64,000 nucleotides of DNA from Cylicocyclus nassatus (lineage: Eukaryota; Nematoda; Chromadorea; Rhabditida; Strongylidae), in contig CATQJL010000112.1 in NCBI GenBank assembly GCA_958299035.1, positions 84,710,636 through 84,774,635 on the forward strand, in the 5' to 3' direction. Positions 9,913-21,276 of this stretch are shown piece after piece. The notes under the pieces are model-generated. The model made no database searches. It was given only the letters and a program-made list of their open reading frames with translations, and was not told where the DNA came from. Position numbers and translations under genes: made by a program. Position 1 is the first letter of the stretch, and each line of letters opens with the position of its first letter.

Positions 9913-12900
9913 TTTCTCTTCCACTTTCTTTAGAATGTTGTCGAGCGTTGCTATCATGATACGTATGACCTAGAAACGATAAGGCCATTCCCAATACAAA
10001 AATGGTTTGAGAAAAAAGCTTACTTTTTCCTTCGATGAATGCGTGGATCGTACTGAATGCTGAATTTTTTTGTTTGGGGGGGGGGCAATCACAAGAACAA
10101 GGGAAGCGGCAGCACGAGTGGTGCGCTGGCAATTGTGATAACCATCTCCAAACCAGACCTGTTACCCTAGACGGACGGCGTGGAAACTAGCGCTTTCTAG
10201 CAGAGTCCCCGCGCAAAACAGGCCGATGGAAGTCGACCGCCAAATATGGTATCGGAGCTATTTTGGGAACGAATATCTCAGTCGCCAGTGCACCACCTGC
10301 GCTGCAGCTTATGTCTTATTCAGGAAGATCAGTAACAACCGACGACCTCCATATGTCCAGGTTTGAATGGAGGCTGTCTTTGAACTCAAGTCATTGCTAG
10401 TTTCTAGATTTGAAAGATATAGATCAGAAACACCGCCTCCGTCATAAAACTTTGCTAAACAATGTATGTTGTTTGCAAAAGTGCACTCTGGTCTCTGTGG
10501 ACAGACGTCACTCTTTTGAAAAACTGTATCGAATGCCATGCCAACAAACTTACAAATAATCTGCCGTTTATGCCAAAAAAGTGCATGACTTTTGAAAGAA
10601 ATTTTCTGCACGCATTTAGCAACACTGGCACGAAAGGCTGTGCAAGGATGAGTGCTATTGCGTGGAAATGCCACCTTCTAGCAGACCCCCCCCCCGCAAG
10701 ATCCTGCAAGCCGATAAAACTCGACCGCCAAATATGGCATCGAGTCTAGTTTGAGGAGCAGCATCTTAGTCGCAATTGCACCATCTCTGCCGCTTGTGTC
10801 TTATTCAGGCTCCCAAAATCAGTACCAACCAGCGATATCCATGTGTCCACATTTTCCTAGACGCTGTCTTTAAATTCAGATTGTTGCTAGTTTCCGAATT
10901 TGAAAGATTGAAATAGATCCGAAACACCGCTTCCGTCATAAGACTTCGCTGAACATTTGCAAACTGCACTCTGTTCTTTGTTGGCACGCGTCACATTCTG
11001 AAAAACTATGTTGAAAGCTATGCGAACGGATTTCGAAATAAGCTGTGGTTTATGGCAGCTAAAAAGTGTATGGCCGTTGGAACAAATTTTCTGCCCCCAT
11101 CTAGCAAAACTGACATGAAAGCTGTGCAAGAATGAGTGTTAAATATAATTGTTGCCAGCACTCTGAATTTGAAGGATTGTAAAGGTGATTTACAGATGGA
11201 ATTGTAAACTTTGTTTTTCTCACAATCGACAATAGCACTAGCCAAGGTTGTTCATGTGTGCGTTAGAACAGTCATTCAAAATAAAACATGCGAAGGGATT
11301 GAAGTTTTTCAAAAGCGGGTTTCTTCTGTAGCGGTAAGCCCGTTGCCAATGCTGCGGCTGCAACGCTTATGTGAACACTGCTGATTTTGTCAACAAATTG
11401 CAAAACTGAAAAGATGACGGGTTATGTGGATTAGAGTTGTACAAGTGCAGACTCTCTATCTCTACCTGAGTAGTGCAAGTATGAAGCAAAAGTAAAGCCA
11501 GAAATCCTAAAAAATAATAATCATAAAGCCAGAAACGAAAGGTTCTGGAGACGCACAAAAATGCGTATTCTGACTCACGGTTAACGATAGTCTTTTTTTA
11601 GCGAAGAGTCCAGTGAAGAGGAACAAAACCGCGCTTGAAAGCGGCGCTACAAGGCAAGGCTCGTCCGCCAAATCGATATGTATCGCACTGGCTCCGATCA
11701 TTCGTATAAAGTAAAGTTCGCGATTAAAGTCTAAATCGTGAAATTCTGACCTGCTAGAAGAAAAATTGCTTTTCAGAAGTGTGACTGCCATACAAGGGAT
11801 GGATGCTTGGTCGAAGATTTTCTATATGGAGTATATACAATCTCAAAGAGCAGAAAACGCTAATTCCGCAAAGCGCTTCTGGGAGGGGAGTTATGGGAAT
11901 TTTTGAGCCCAAAATTCGAGGTTTGGCTGAAAACATATGTCGGTGGAAGCATATGTCAATACGGCGCTTGAAAGGAGTAATGACTAGCATAGTTGTTTTG
12001 TTAAAATGAAGGTATTAACTGCGTAAAGCGCGCTGTCAGTAATTTTTACTTCTTAGAATAACTGTTGTATTTAACGCATTGTCAAAATTCGCGTAATTTT
12101 GTTCCACTTAGTCTGTGAATAGACTTTAGTCTAACAGCATTCCCAGCGTGCGTCCCAGCATGCGTGTTGTTGATAAGGGAGGGTTGGGAAGGAAGTTATG
12201 GGCGTTTTCATGAGGATTTTTTGCATGGTTTCGAGTAGCTACCATTGACGGAAATCGTTCAAATTGCTTTTTGCGCTACAGGATAGCATTTTAGAACGAT
12301 CAGCATCTCATTAAGCATGGATAACCTGTTCCAAGTAGCGAGTCCAAAATGCGTAAGTTTTGATAATTTTGGCTACTCCCACCTTGCAAATTTTTGCCAA
12401 ACAAAGTCCTTAACTTTCTTTCCAGAAACGTTCTGCGGATATGGAAGGCAAATTTAAAATGGACGCTTTAAGCTCTTTGTGATGATATGCATCTGATAAA
12501 CCACTTAGACTTCGCAGCCCTTTCTTATAAGACCAACATGACAGTATTTGCGTGTCCTCCAATCATTTGGAACACACGCCGGGACTACATTGATCACCTT
12601 AATGACACATCTCTCCGTTCAAAAGGCGATCCTTCGCTTTTCAGCACAACATCCCATTCCGCAAACGCATGTTGTTTGAAGTATCTTAAGAAAAGCAGTC
12701 ATAGAATATGGTGCGGCTAAATTTTTGATAATGCTTCTGTTCGCATTACCAAATTTCCATCGATGATTGTTTTGCACTTGTTGGAAGATTGTTCGTTTGT
12801 TCATCTGCTTGAATTTCGCCCCAGAATAATACAGCATGTTTTTGTATACTTTCGCTGCATAAAAGCAGTGCACGAGTGATTGCAAGCACTCAGCAACGAA

Positions 12901-12995
12901 GTATGACCTTAACATCTCTGAAGGCTGTACAGCTGTGTAACTGTATGGTCTCCTTTTCTAAACTAAATTTTCTTTCATTACGCCTTCTATATGTA
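9913..12995. repeat. Module M, copy 1 (M1), truncated by the gap
   Basis: First of four copies (others at 30113, 52144 and 59636). It begins with a CTTCCACTTTCTTTAGAATG landmark and a GGGGGGG-rich stretch. It then has two tandem units about 484 bp apart (TTTCTAGCAGAG near 10192 and TTCTAGCAGACC near 10676), and a segment of about 1 kb (11330-12320) shared only with M3. It stops at the N gap where the other copies continue. No supported gene; overlapping short frames differ by many replacement changes between copies. Confidence 0.8.
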
Positions 12996-13018
12996 NNNNN
13001 NNNNNNNNNNNNNNNNNN
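12996..13018. other. Assembly gap (23 Ns)
   Basis: A run of N that interrupts module M1 and is followed by a (TTTTA)n-like tract and unrelated sequence. Gap size is unknown, and sequence contiguity across it should not be assumed. Confidence 0.97.
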
Positions 13019-13070
13019 TTATTTATTTTATTTTTATTTATTTTTATTTTTATTTTTATTTATTTTTCAG
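13019..13070. repeat. (TTTTA)n-like low-complexity tract
   Basis: A pure T/A run of TTTTA and TTTA units directly after the N gap. It probably explains why the assembly broke here. Confidence 0.85.
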
Positions 13071-13173
13071 TTATTTACTGACCTTTTGCCAGTAAATAAA
13101 AACAACGTTTCACGAGCGGTGCTGAAATAAGTGCATTACTATTTATATATATAATTATGCACTAATTACACTT

Positions 13174-13245
13174 GAGACAGAGGTGGCCGAGAGGTTAGTG
13201 CTCTTGTCTCTGGCGAAGAAGGTCACGGGTTCGGTTCCACTCAGA
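13174..13245 (+). other. tRNA-like 5' head of RTE copy 1
   Basis: It has an A-box-like TGGCCGAGAGG (13184-13194) and a B-box-like GGTTCGGTTCC (13228-13238), 34 bases apart, as in tRNA internal promoters. The start resembles Ser/Leu tRNAs. The T-stem has mismatches and the anticodon arm is not convincing, so this is a tRNA-derived segment rather than a gene. The corresponding segment heads RTE copy 2. Confidence 0.6.
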
Positions 13246-15741
13246 GGCTAATTTCTTTGGCAAAGCTCTTGCCCCACGAATCCAGCGTCAGGCTGCTCAA
13301 CCAAGAGAAAGCGCGCGACAAGCCGGCTGAAGAAGACAATTCGTCGCATCAAAATGCTCTTTTATGTTCGGACAAAATCTTCGGATCAAAGCTAGGGCGT
13401 TCCCCGGAGGCGACGCAACCCTAGCATACTGTTCGCACTCGAGCCCGACGAGTGCGAACAGTATGCTAGGGCTATCGTCTCAACAGGGTGAGCAGGGACG
13501 GCTAAAGAAGCTAGTTCACTGTAGGCACGGTACAAGTTCACAGGTAGGTTACGTCTAGCTACGCTTAACGTCGGATCTCTCACAGTTCGTCATCGGGAAA
13601 TAGCAGATCTCCTCAGAAGACGCAAAATAGACATCGCCTGTCTTCAAGAAACCAAATGGAAAGGAGAAAAGTCGAGAGACATCGGTGACGGCTACAAGCT
13701 TCTGTACAAGGGAACAAGCAGTAGTAGGAATGGTGTCGGAATAATTGTCTCCGAAGCATTGCGAGATAGAATCACCGGTGTAGACAGGATAAACGACCGT
13801 CTGATGAGCATAGGAGTAGACGTTGGAAACAAGAAGTTTCGAGTAGTAACAGCGTACGCGCCACAAGCAGGTTGCGCAGAAGCTGAAAAAGAAGAGTTTT
13901 GGCAAAAGCTCGACGACTACATAAGCGCCATACCACAAGAAGAGATGCTACTGATGGGAGCAGACCTTAACGGGCACGTAGTAAAGCAACGAAGAGGCCT
14001 TCAGAAGTGTCACGGAAACCACGGATACGGCATGCGTAACGACGAAGGAGAACGTATTCTGGAGTTCGCAACGGCTCATGACTTGGCCTTAGCGAATACA
14101 TACTTCATCAAGAAGACCAATCATCTAGTCACTTACGCCAGTGGGGACCGCAGATCGCAGATAGACTTCTAAACGGTGCGACAGAATGAGGTCAAGTACG
14201 TAAGGGATAGCAAAGTCATCCCCGGCGAAGACTGCGTACCTCAGCATAGACCACTACCTGTAGACTTGAATATTCCCATCGACAGAAGAAGAAGAGCAAT
14301 GACGAAGGGTAAGGAACGCATCAAATGGTGGAAGCTCAAGAACGACCTTCAAGCCAAAGCAGCAATGCAGTCGGCCCTGCCAGAGATGGAAGAAGAACCA
14401 GAACATTCGTGGACGCATCTGAAGAACAACATCCATCAGATGGCAAGCAGTCTACTAGGACGCACGAAACCCGGAAGGCCTCGAAGCTCGAAAAGGAAAC
14501 GTGGTGGTGGAATTCTACCATACAAGAGTTCATCAAGAAGAAGAAGAAGATGGCGTATAGAGCATGGCAGAAGTCAGGAACAGAAGAAGCACATGAAGAA
14601 TACCTGAATGCAAAGCGTGAAGCTAAGAAGAGTGTCAAAGAGGCGAAGGAAGCTTATATGACAGACGTCTACAAAAAGCTGAACACTCGTGAAGGCGAGC
14701 GAGAGATATACCGAATTGAAAGAAGGAGATCGAGAGCCACACAAGACACGGATCATTACAATATCAAGGATGTGAACGGAAGAATCCTAAGAAGACCAGA
14801 AGAGATATGTGTACGATGGCAAACGCACTTCGAAGCAATCGCATCTACAAGCTACGAGAAGTTATCTACAGTAGTAGCAGATCCCGTAAAAGGACCGGTA
14901 ATGAAGATCACAGAGGAAGAAGTCCGCAGCGCCATAACGAAGACGAAAAGCGGAAAGGCAACCGGTCCAGACGACATCCCCAGCGAATTCTGGAAGAAGT
15001 GTGGGCAGGCTGGAGTCACTTGGATAACGCGACTACTCAATCAGATAGTAGAATTCAAGAAGATACCGAGCGACTGGTACAAAAGCACAACGATACCAAT
15101 ATGGAAGAACAAAGGGGACATAGCGGACTGTTCTACGTACCGGCCTATACGTCTCATGAGCCACACGCTGAAGATATTCGAAAAAATACTGGAGACGAGA
15201 ATTCGAAGCATCATAAAGCTGGCCCCTAACCAATGTGGATTCGTGAAGGGCTGTAGCACGACAGACGCCATTCACACAGGCAGAATAATGATCGAACGAA
15301 GCAGAGAAAGGCAAAGTCAACTACAAGCCGCCTTCCTAGATCTCGAGAAGGCGTTCGACAAAGTACCGCACGAGATAATATGGTGGGCACTGCGCAAGCA
15401 CATGGTGCCAGAGAGCTATGTACAGTGGATCCAAATGATCTACAAAGATGCCACCAGCCACGTCCAAACAGCCGCAGGACCGTCAGAAGAATTCTCGATA
15501 CACGCTGGAGTACATTCCGTACTCTCACCGCTCCTGTTCATCACGTAATGGATGCGATAGTTGAACACTTCATACGGCAATCGCCGTGGGCACTCATGTA
15601 AGCGGATGATGTAGTCCTACTAGCAAGAAGCAGGCAAGAACACCAAATGGATGTACAGCAGTGGAAAGATCATTGGAGCTGCACGGATTGAAGCTGAACA
15701 CAACAAAGACAGAGTACGTGGAGATTGGAGCTCAGACACTA

Positions 15742-16793
15742 AGGCCCGTAGTAATCTACCCTACCAGGTGGCATCAAAGATGCCGGCAAGTTCGCGAACC
15801 TCGCGGCATGTTCGTGTTTCGGGCGCAAGCTAAATTTTGCTTTAAATTCTCGTTTTTTAATCAGTTTTTCTCTGTTTTTGTACTTCTCGAGCTTGACGTC
15901 TTAATTTCATATTACCCGTACTCCGCAGTCATACGCACATGAAATTTCGATAACGCAAGCAGCCGCAAAAGACTTACATCAAGCGCGTTCGAACCTGCAT
16001 CCGTCAACTTTGAGCGCCGCAGCACTAACCATTCAAGCACGCGCTCAGTTTTTCTACGTGCGGCAGCAATGACAAAAACGCACAAAAAAGTCGCGCCTGT
16101 GAGAGCGCAGGATCAATACATTGCGTGATAGACGTTGACCTGAAAGAATAGCTGATTGATAAGAGCAAGAGGCAGGCGAAAGTGTTGCAAACAAGAATCT
16201 AAAGGATTTGCAAAAAGAAGATGGCGCTCTTTTTGGTTATATGATATGAATATTTATTTTTTCTATAGATATATTAAGAATGTGAACGAGGAAAAACCCA
16301 TATAATGACAAAAATCATGGTTTGATAGAAAATGAATTTTTCTGATCCTTCGGTTTGACGTAAATCCTGTGATATTGCCGCGCGACGCAATTTCACAGAC
16401 GCCGTCGGCAAAGGTGCCGGCATGTGAACGTGGTAGGGGCACGTCCACATGCCGGCAGGTCGCACTCCACAAACCACACACTATTTCCTGCACTCTCTGA
16501 CCTGCCGGCAGGCTGCGATCTAGATGGCATCTCAAATTTCGACAAAAATAGATCGTGAACCTGCCGGCAGGTTCACAATTCGGCCCAAATAAATGGCAGA
16601 CGAGGACATTTTTTGATTTCTTTTCGATTCTCATACTATTTCACAGCAAAACCGGACCGTAACACAAAAAAATAGATGATCAGCCTGGCTTGGGGGTCCC
16701 CGGAGGCAGTTAGAGATTTTAGGGACCTCAAGTCCACATCAGGGCGACCTCAAGGCATGAGATGCCGGCAGGTAGGGTGGATTACTACGGGCC
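15742..16793. mobile_element. TIR transposon nested in RTE copy 1
   Basis: It interrupts the RTE coding frame, which resumes in register when the segment is removed and one CTA/TA is kept. Ends are inverted copies: GGCCCGTAGTAATCTACCC at left and the complement of GGCCCGTAGTAATCCACCC at right, flanked by TA (15740-15741, 16794-16795). Several CCTGCCGGCAGG palindromes lie at 16395-16570. No transposase is visible. TA flanks suggest Tc1/mariner-type, but the termini are not ones I recognise. Confidence 0.7.
15975..16045 (-). other. Weak tRNA-like segment inside the nested TIR element
   Basis: On the minus strand, an ATGGTTAGTGCTG segment precedes GGTTCGAACGC, a good B-box match. A 7-base outer pairing AGCGCGT/ACGCGCT is possible, but the T-arm does not fold. 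Possibly a SINE-like internal piece; not a functional tRNA. Confidence 0.3.
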
Positions 16794-17147
16794 TAGGAAA
16801 CATTCAGATTGGAGGCATGACGATCAAGAAGACCCTCCTTCAAGTACCTGGGAAGCCGTATCTCCGCAGATGGAAGTCTACACGACGAAATAAGCGGTAG
16901 AGTTAATGCAGCTTGGATGAAATGGAGAAGCTTGACAGGAGTGCTATGTGACCGAAGGATGCCGAGAGACCTCAAATCCCTGATATACCGCACGGTAGTT
17001 CGTCCAACGGCGCTATATGGAAGCGAATGCTGGCCGTGTACCCGCAGTAAAGAGAGGGAGATTGCCGTAATGGAGACGAGGATGCTGAGGTGGACTATAG
17101 GAGTTACCATGATAGACCACATTACCACTTTGTACGGACACTGCCTT

Positions 17148-17792
17148 TAAAGGCAACATATACTTCAATTTTGAATGTTCTACTTGCTCTTCTAAATGTT
17201 TACCGACAGTTGCAGTTTCATCTTCGTCATCAGAGTCTTCTATAACATTTATCTAAGCGAAGGAGCAAGGCTTAAATTTTTTGATTTTAGATTTTTTTGC
17301 ATTTTTATGAATCAATAGAGCAGACTCTCCATTATGGCCATTGCTCGATTGCGTCTGCATAGTATTTTTTCTGAAGACAAAAAAATGATTTTAGAAGCTA
17401 AGACAGCTATGACTATGAATCTTGCAAATCCGTACTATCAAATTTGCTCAGACACTGATTTCAAAAAATCTCACCTATCTCGGGAACACCATTAATATGG
17501 TGTTTTTCAGCTAAAACATCAGCAAGGGGATGAAGATAGGGGTTTAGTGGAGGCAAGGAGTAGTTTCCGCCTCCCGTGCCCGTGTACTTCTCTTTCTAAA
17601 CAAGTTGGTCATCATACTAATTTTTAAGAAGGGTAAAATACCTCGGTTTTTAGGTATTTTTGCACCTTCTTTATTTCGTTTTTGATTTTCTCTTCGATCT
17701 GTTCTTTTGTTCTATTGGCTATTCCCATAGACGATATTTCGATACTCCATTCGTGTAAAAGTGCTTGTTGATACTTTCATCACTTTTTCCGC
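17148..17792 (-). pseudogene. Myb/SANT-like (zeste-type) DNA-binding protein, partial or broken gene
   Basis: Three coding-like segments on the minus strand with splice-like borders. Segment 1 (17642-17792) follows TTTTCAG and ends GAG|GTATTT; its open frame has LLHEWSIEIS and NRTKEQIEEKIKNEIKK. Segment 2 (17475-17595) follows CTTGTTTAG and ends ATAG|GTGAG; it has YTGTGGGNYSLPPL. Segment 3 (17148-17252) follows CGCTTAG and is acidic (IEDSDDEDETATV). RT-x-x-Q-x3-K followed by TGGG-x-PPL is the usual layout of Myb/SANT-like domains in zeste-related regulators and transposon-derived proteins. Segment 1 has two stops right after its acceptor in the useful frame, and the phase of segments 2 and 3 does not match, so it is either a decayed gene or has exons I missed. 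Segment 3 runs into the end of RTE copy 1. Confidence 0.45.
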
Positions 17793-19180
17793 CTGAAAAT
17801 ACGTAAATTTGGTGAAGTAATCCCAGAAACATATATTAGATTGAAATTTCGTTCTTTCAAAAAGAGAAACATTATGCAGAATAAAGATCCTCAAAAGCTT
17901 TGGGCGTTTTTGAAGCCGCTTTCTATCCTCTTTAGAATGGTGGTTTCCTCAGCTCTCAGAAGGTCACACCTACACCACAAGTTTTTTTTGCCAAGGTCAA
18001 ATTCCGCTATTTTTCTAAATTTTTGTACCCAACTTCCAACCATACACAGTCCAAGTAAACAGTGAATAGAGCAAGCCTTACAAGATACAAAACAATTTTT
18101 TCCGCTTTTGCCTAACTCGTCATAATTTTTTTGGTAGAATTTCTCTTGAGAAAATCGAAATTCGGGAGACATGTATAAAACATAAACTCATCAAATAGCA
18201 AACAGATTCCGAAACTCAAAGCTTATAAAAAACGATGTGGTTCAACATTAATTTCAAGATACAAATGAGCGTGAGTCAAAATATCAAAGCTGGAATCTTC
18301 ATGCTCAGCGCGAGGCAGGTTTAGAAACAAAAATTATGAGGATCTTGTATCTAAATACTCTATCAGTTAAAAATAAAAAGTCTGGGTTAAAAAGTGGAGA
18401 AAAAGCCGCATCGAATGACACCCAAGTTGTTCTCCGTTCGAGTCTACGAGATCTACGAGGTTTCAATCCACAAAATATGGACTTCGATAGTATCAAAAAA
18501 ATTTAAAAACTTCAAAAACCAAGCTACGAAAAAGAAAAAGTTGGAGTATAACTTAGGTGCTTTATCCTTCGCTTACTTGAACGTCTTTGTGTATGTAAAA
18601 AAAATTTAGAAAATTGGCGAAACTCAACTATGACAAAAACCATGGGTTGTAGTCTCTCGCTGTTATCTGAGAGATCGCTGACTACACTGCAACTCAATCA
18701 TAACCGTTTCAAAGAGGATGAGCTGCATCGAATGCTGCCAAAAGCTGTGTAATATCTTTTCTGCGGGGTGTTACGCTTGTTCGAAAACAGAAAGACGACC
18801 AAATATATTCTATGATGAGAATTGTTCTGTTTAATTTTTTTGAACATCGGTCAGCTCAGACACGCAAAAAAATATTGCAAGGTTTTCTACGTTCTGCGTA
18901 CGGTTTTAAGAGAATCTAAGAGAATGCTGCATAAGGACCTGGTGGGGCACAGCCAAGATGAAAGCTGATCACCTTGATCGAAGAAAATGTGCGCCCTGTC
19001 TACGAGAAATTAGGTTGATTATCAAGAGTCCCATATATACAACTTGCAGAATCATATACCATATGAATATGAGGTACATATAGCCTCCTTCCCACAATAA
19101 AATCTTGAAGTATAACGAAAGATGACGCTTCGCATGTCAAGCTGGTAGGGTAAACGTGAAATAAGTGACAAGCATTGGCA
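17793..19180. other. AT-rich stretch without a supported gene
   Basis: Contains short chance frames. One minus-strand segment near 18085-18172 (frame with FSQEKFYQKNYDEL) ends in a good donor, CTT|GTAAGG, and could be a further upstream exon of the Myb/SANT-like locus, but no acceptor pairing was convincing. Nothing else recognised. Confidence 0.4.
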
Positions 19181-19184
19181 TACC

Positions 19185-19365
19185 GAGCGAGAGCCCCACT
19201 CCCCCCCCCCCCCCGAGAATGTGTCGCGAAATTTTTTGAAAGTTACGTACATCAGTTATAAAAATGCGGAAGTGACTTGTTCATAATTATAAGTAAATTA
19301 CAAAATTTTGAAATATCTCAGTGAAAAAAATTTCGGCGTAAATGACGCCACGCCCTTCATCGAAA
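19185..19365. mobile_element. Diverged fragment of the same hAT-like MITE family
   Basis: A long C homopolymer followed by GAGAATGTGTCGCGAAATTT and then segments resembling the interior of the MITEs at 6146 and 45970. I could not identify clean termini or a target duplication. It is a degraded, truncated family member outside the duplications. Confidence 0.5.
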
Positions 19366-19960
19366 AAAAAATTTTTTTCCCGTCTACTTCCCGTCTCCGG
19401 CAGCAAAGAAAATCGCGCAGAGACAAGCAAACGCTCGTCAATGACATAAATCCCAGTGAGCAAGATCTTGTACACATGACGAACGTTTGAGGCTGACTAT
19501 TGTGTGTCGGCGACCTCATAACGTATTTACTGAACGAAGAGTCAATGAGAGAATGTGAAGTATTCAAAGGACTTTATTTTGGAACATTCGTTAATTTTTG
19601 TGAATAAAGAACTTTGAGAATGCAGAAGTGCAAAAAACAAAATGTATCGGTCGCATTTTTTTATAAAATACGGCTCGTAGAAAAAGCAAAAAAGTTTAGG
19701 AAAGGTGGCAAAATAACGCCAAGACTGATGTCTTTATATTTGAGAAACTGCAGAAATAGAATTCAAGCTATATAGCTTTGGTTCTTCAGTTATTTTTTTC
19801 TAAAAAGGCCAGACAAGAGAAGATGGCGTGACTAGAAAACAGCTATGGTGCAGAAGGTACTTGGCCGATGCTGATTGTTATGAAAAAGGAGGAAGGAAGA
19901 AAATGAGGAAAAAGAAGGGGACAAAACTTAGAAATTGCTAGGCAGGAAAATACAGTATTC

Positions 19961-20157
19961 CTACAATTTAAAAAATGTGACAAATTCAGTTTCACGGAAA
20001 GCGATTGGATCTAACGGATGTGAAAAACGAGAGTGCACTGTGAAAGCGGGATTTGTACGAACACTAGCAGTTCGCTCACCCAGTAAATCAATTATTGATT
20101 TATCAACTAGATGACATAACGTGAGAAAGGATGGGAGGATGGAGAATGAGGTTTCAA
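19961..20157 (-). CDS. Tentative second exon of the unknown minus-strand gene
   Basis: A minus-strand open frame running about 65 codons to a TAG at 19961-19963, in the phase left by the donor at 20203. It includes LVDKSIIDLLGERTASVR. The acceptor TTCAAAG|TTG is unlike the TTTTCAG consensus, which is the main doubt. Confidence 0.25.
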
Positions 20158-20203
20158 CTTTGAAGACACAGAAAAACATAATTAAAATTTGAAATTTTCC
20201 CAC

Positions 20204-20336
20204 CTGCCTTGAATTTCCCGTGAAATTGGTCTTTGTTCTTCAAATAAAGGCCAATCCGAGTCTTGGTTTCCTCCTCAGTGAATGGAGGGGGCTTGCGTTC
20301 CATGCGTTCGCCCTTAGCTTTCTTGCTCTGGGACAT
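20204..20336 (-). CDS. Small exon starting right after TTTTCAG, unknown basic protein
   Basis: On the minus strand the sequence TTTTCAG directly precedes ATG, the consensus for a nematode splice acceptor and compatible with spliced-leader addition. The exon has 44 codons plus one base and ends at CAG|GTGGGA, a fair donor. The peptide is lysine/glutamate-rich (MSQSKKAKGERMERKPPP, then FTEEETKTRIGLYLKNK). I do not recognise it; there is no signal peptide or membrane segment. A phase-compatible open exon follows at 19961-20157, with a poorer acceptor (TTCAAAG). This lies outside the duplications. Confidence 0.45.
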
Positions 20337-21276
20337 CTGAAAATTTTTCACAATAATATAGAATATTGTTCATTGAGCGTTTACTTAAAAAGACTTGAGA
20401 AATATCAAGCTGTACGAATCACTATACTTCGCTTCCTCTGAGAAAGCGTCACTTCACGTGTATTTTCCATTGAGAGATTCTCGACTAAATATGAATTTAC
20501 ACTTTCTTTTGAACAATTATGTTTTCGTAACAGTCGAATCAAGGAGATCTCGAAGAATGAATTCTGTAACCCCACTTTTTAAAAAGTCATGTTTCTTTTC
20601 TACTTTTTTGACAATTTTCAAACGGGCCCTTCTTAGTAATACAAATAATAACGATAGACGGCAAACCCAAAAAGACAAGAGCCTTAATATTTCATTCCAG
20701 CGTTCCTGCAATTATTACTTGCATGGATTCTCATTATACTGAACCTTGATCCATTTTCGAAATCGTGATTTGCAAGGAATTGGGCGCAATATGTGCGAGG
20801 AAAAGGGAGGGGGGAGAGAATAAACCTTTGAAAATTTTTCGCCAGAAAGCGTGAAAATGGCATATAAAGTGCGCCACTAGTATATGGCGATTATTCAGTG
20901 AAGAAAATTGTGAGACTACTCAACAGAACAAATCAAAAGGAGCACGTGTGGCGTAAGAAACAAGAGTGACTGAGAAAATGGCGTACAAACTCACGTTCTG
21001 TTGGGGATCCTCCATTCATCTGTTAAGACTTGGGACCTTCGCATTTTGCCTTGTTCATATATGTGAGTAACCGCTGGACATTCTTCTTGTCTAAACATGT
21101 CAGCTCGGATCCGCAGGATACAAAATTACTATAAATTTTGTTTTTGAAAGAGTTTTATCCACAACAAGAAACTTCATGCACCGCTTAGACTCACAGCGTG
21201 GTCGGAATAAACGTCACTGTATAGCAGACTGGCAAAGGTAGAATTTACCTCAAGGTACATTGATGAATACGAATCG

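Larger units (their letters stand above)
1..12995. repeat. Segmental duplication, block A (left copy)
   Basis: The whole interval realigns in the same order and orientation with 42890-54701. It may extend left of the window. Shared landmarks include the stretch around 380-780, the hAT-like MITE, the Helitron-like repeat, the Tc1/mariner-like foldback, the conserved block at 8030-8960 and module M1. Copy-specific differences are an RTE insertion here (2057-5030), a PIF-like insertion in the other copy, and one extra 484-bp tandem unit here around 10.2-10.7 kb. Outside the named elements I see no convincing host gene; short frames are duplicated because the DNA is duplicated. The right end is cut by an N gap. 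Confidence 0.9.
13170..17127 (+). mobile_element. BovB-like RTE retrotransposon, decayed copy 1
   Basis: Begins with a tRNA-like segment (13174-13245), then a non-coding leader, an AP endonuclease region (from about 13555), reverse transcriptase (to about 15650) and a C-terminal region (16796-17127). A 1052-bp TIR element splits it at 15742-16793. It ends abruptly near 17127, compared with copy 2 (38595-42122), which continues to a further RLRWYGHVRRRED region. The 3' breakpoint abuts a TTAA with AGGCA-like sequence. No target duplication was found for this copy. Confidence 0.85.
13555..17127 (+). pseudogene. BovB-like RTE ORF (endonuclease and reverse transcriptase), disabled
   Basis: The endonuclease part shows LQETKW, AYAPQ and GADLNGH motifs, then SGDRRSQIDF. 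The reverse transcriptase part shows GKATGPDDIPSEFW, YRPIRLMS, FLDLEKAFDKVPHE and SVLSPLLFIT. Visible lesions are: a nonsense codon at 14170-14172 where copy 2 has Trp; a frameshift near 14470; loss of residues in the GVHQGS-type motif and a shift near 15548; and a stop replacing the first residue of the YADD catalytic box (TAA before GCGGATGAT near 15600). After the nested transposon the frame resumes with FKYLGSRISADGS and NAAWMKW near 16850-16930. It cannot make a working enzyme. Confidence 0.85.

Noticed and set aside
11507..11791. 94-codon minus frame with a paralogue at 53338-53547
   Set aside because: Between copies most differences change residues, and the frame is shortened in the second copy, so coding constraint is not supported.
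13174..13245. Functional tRNA-Ser or tRNA-Leu gene
   Set aside because: T-stem pairs are mismatched and no proper anticodon arm folds. It is the head of a retrotransposon.
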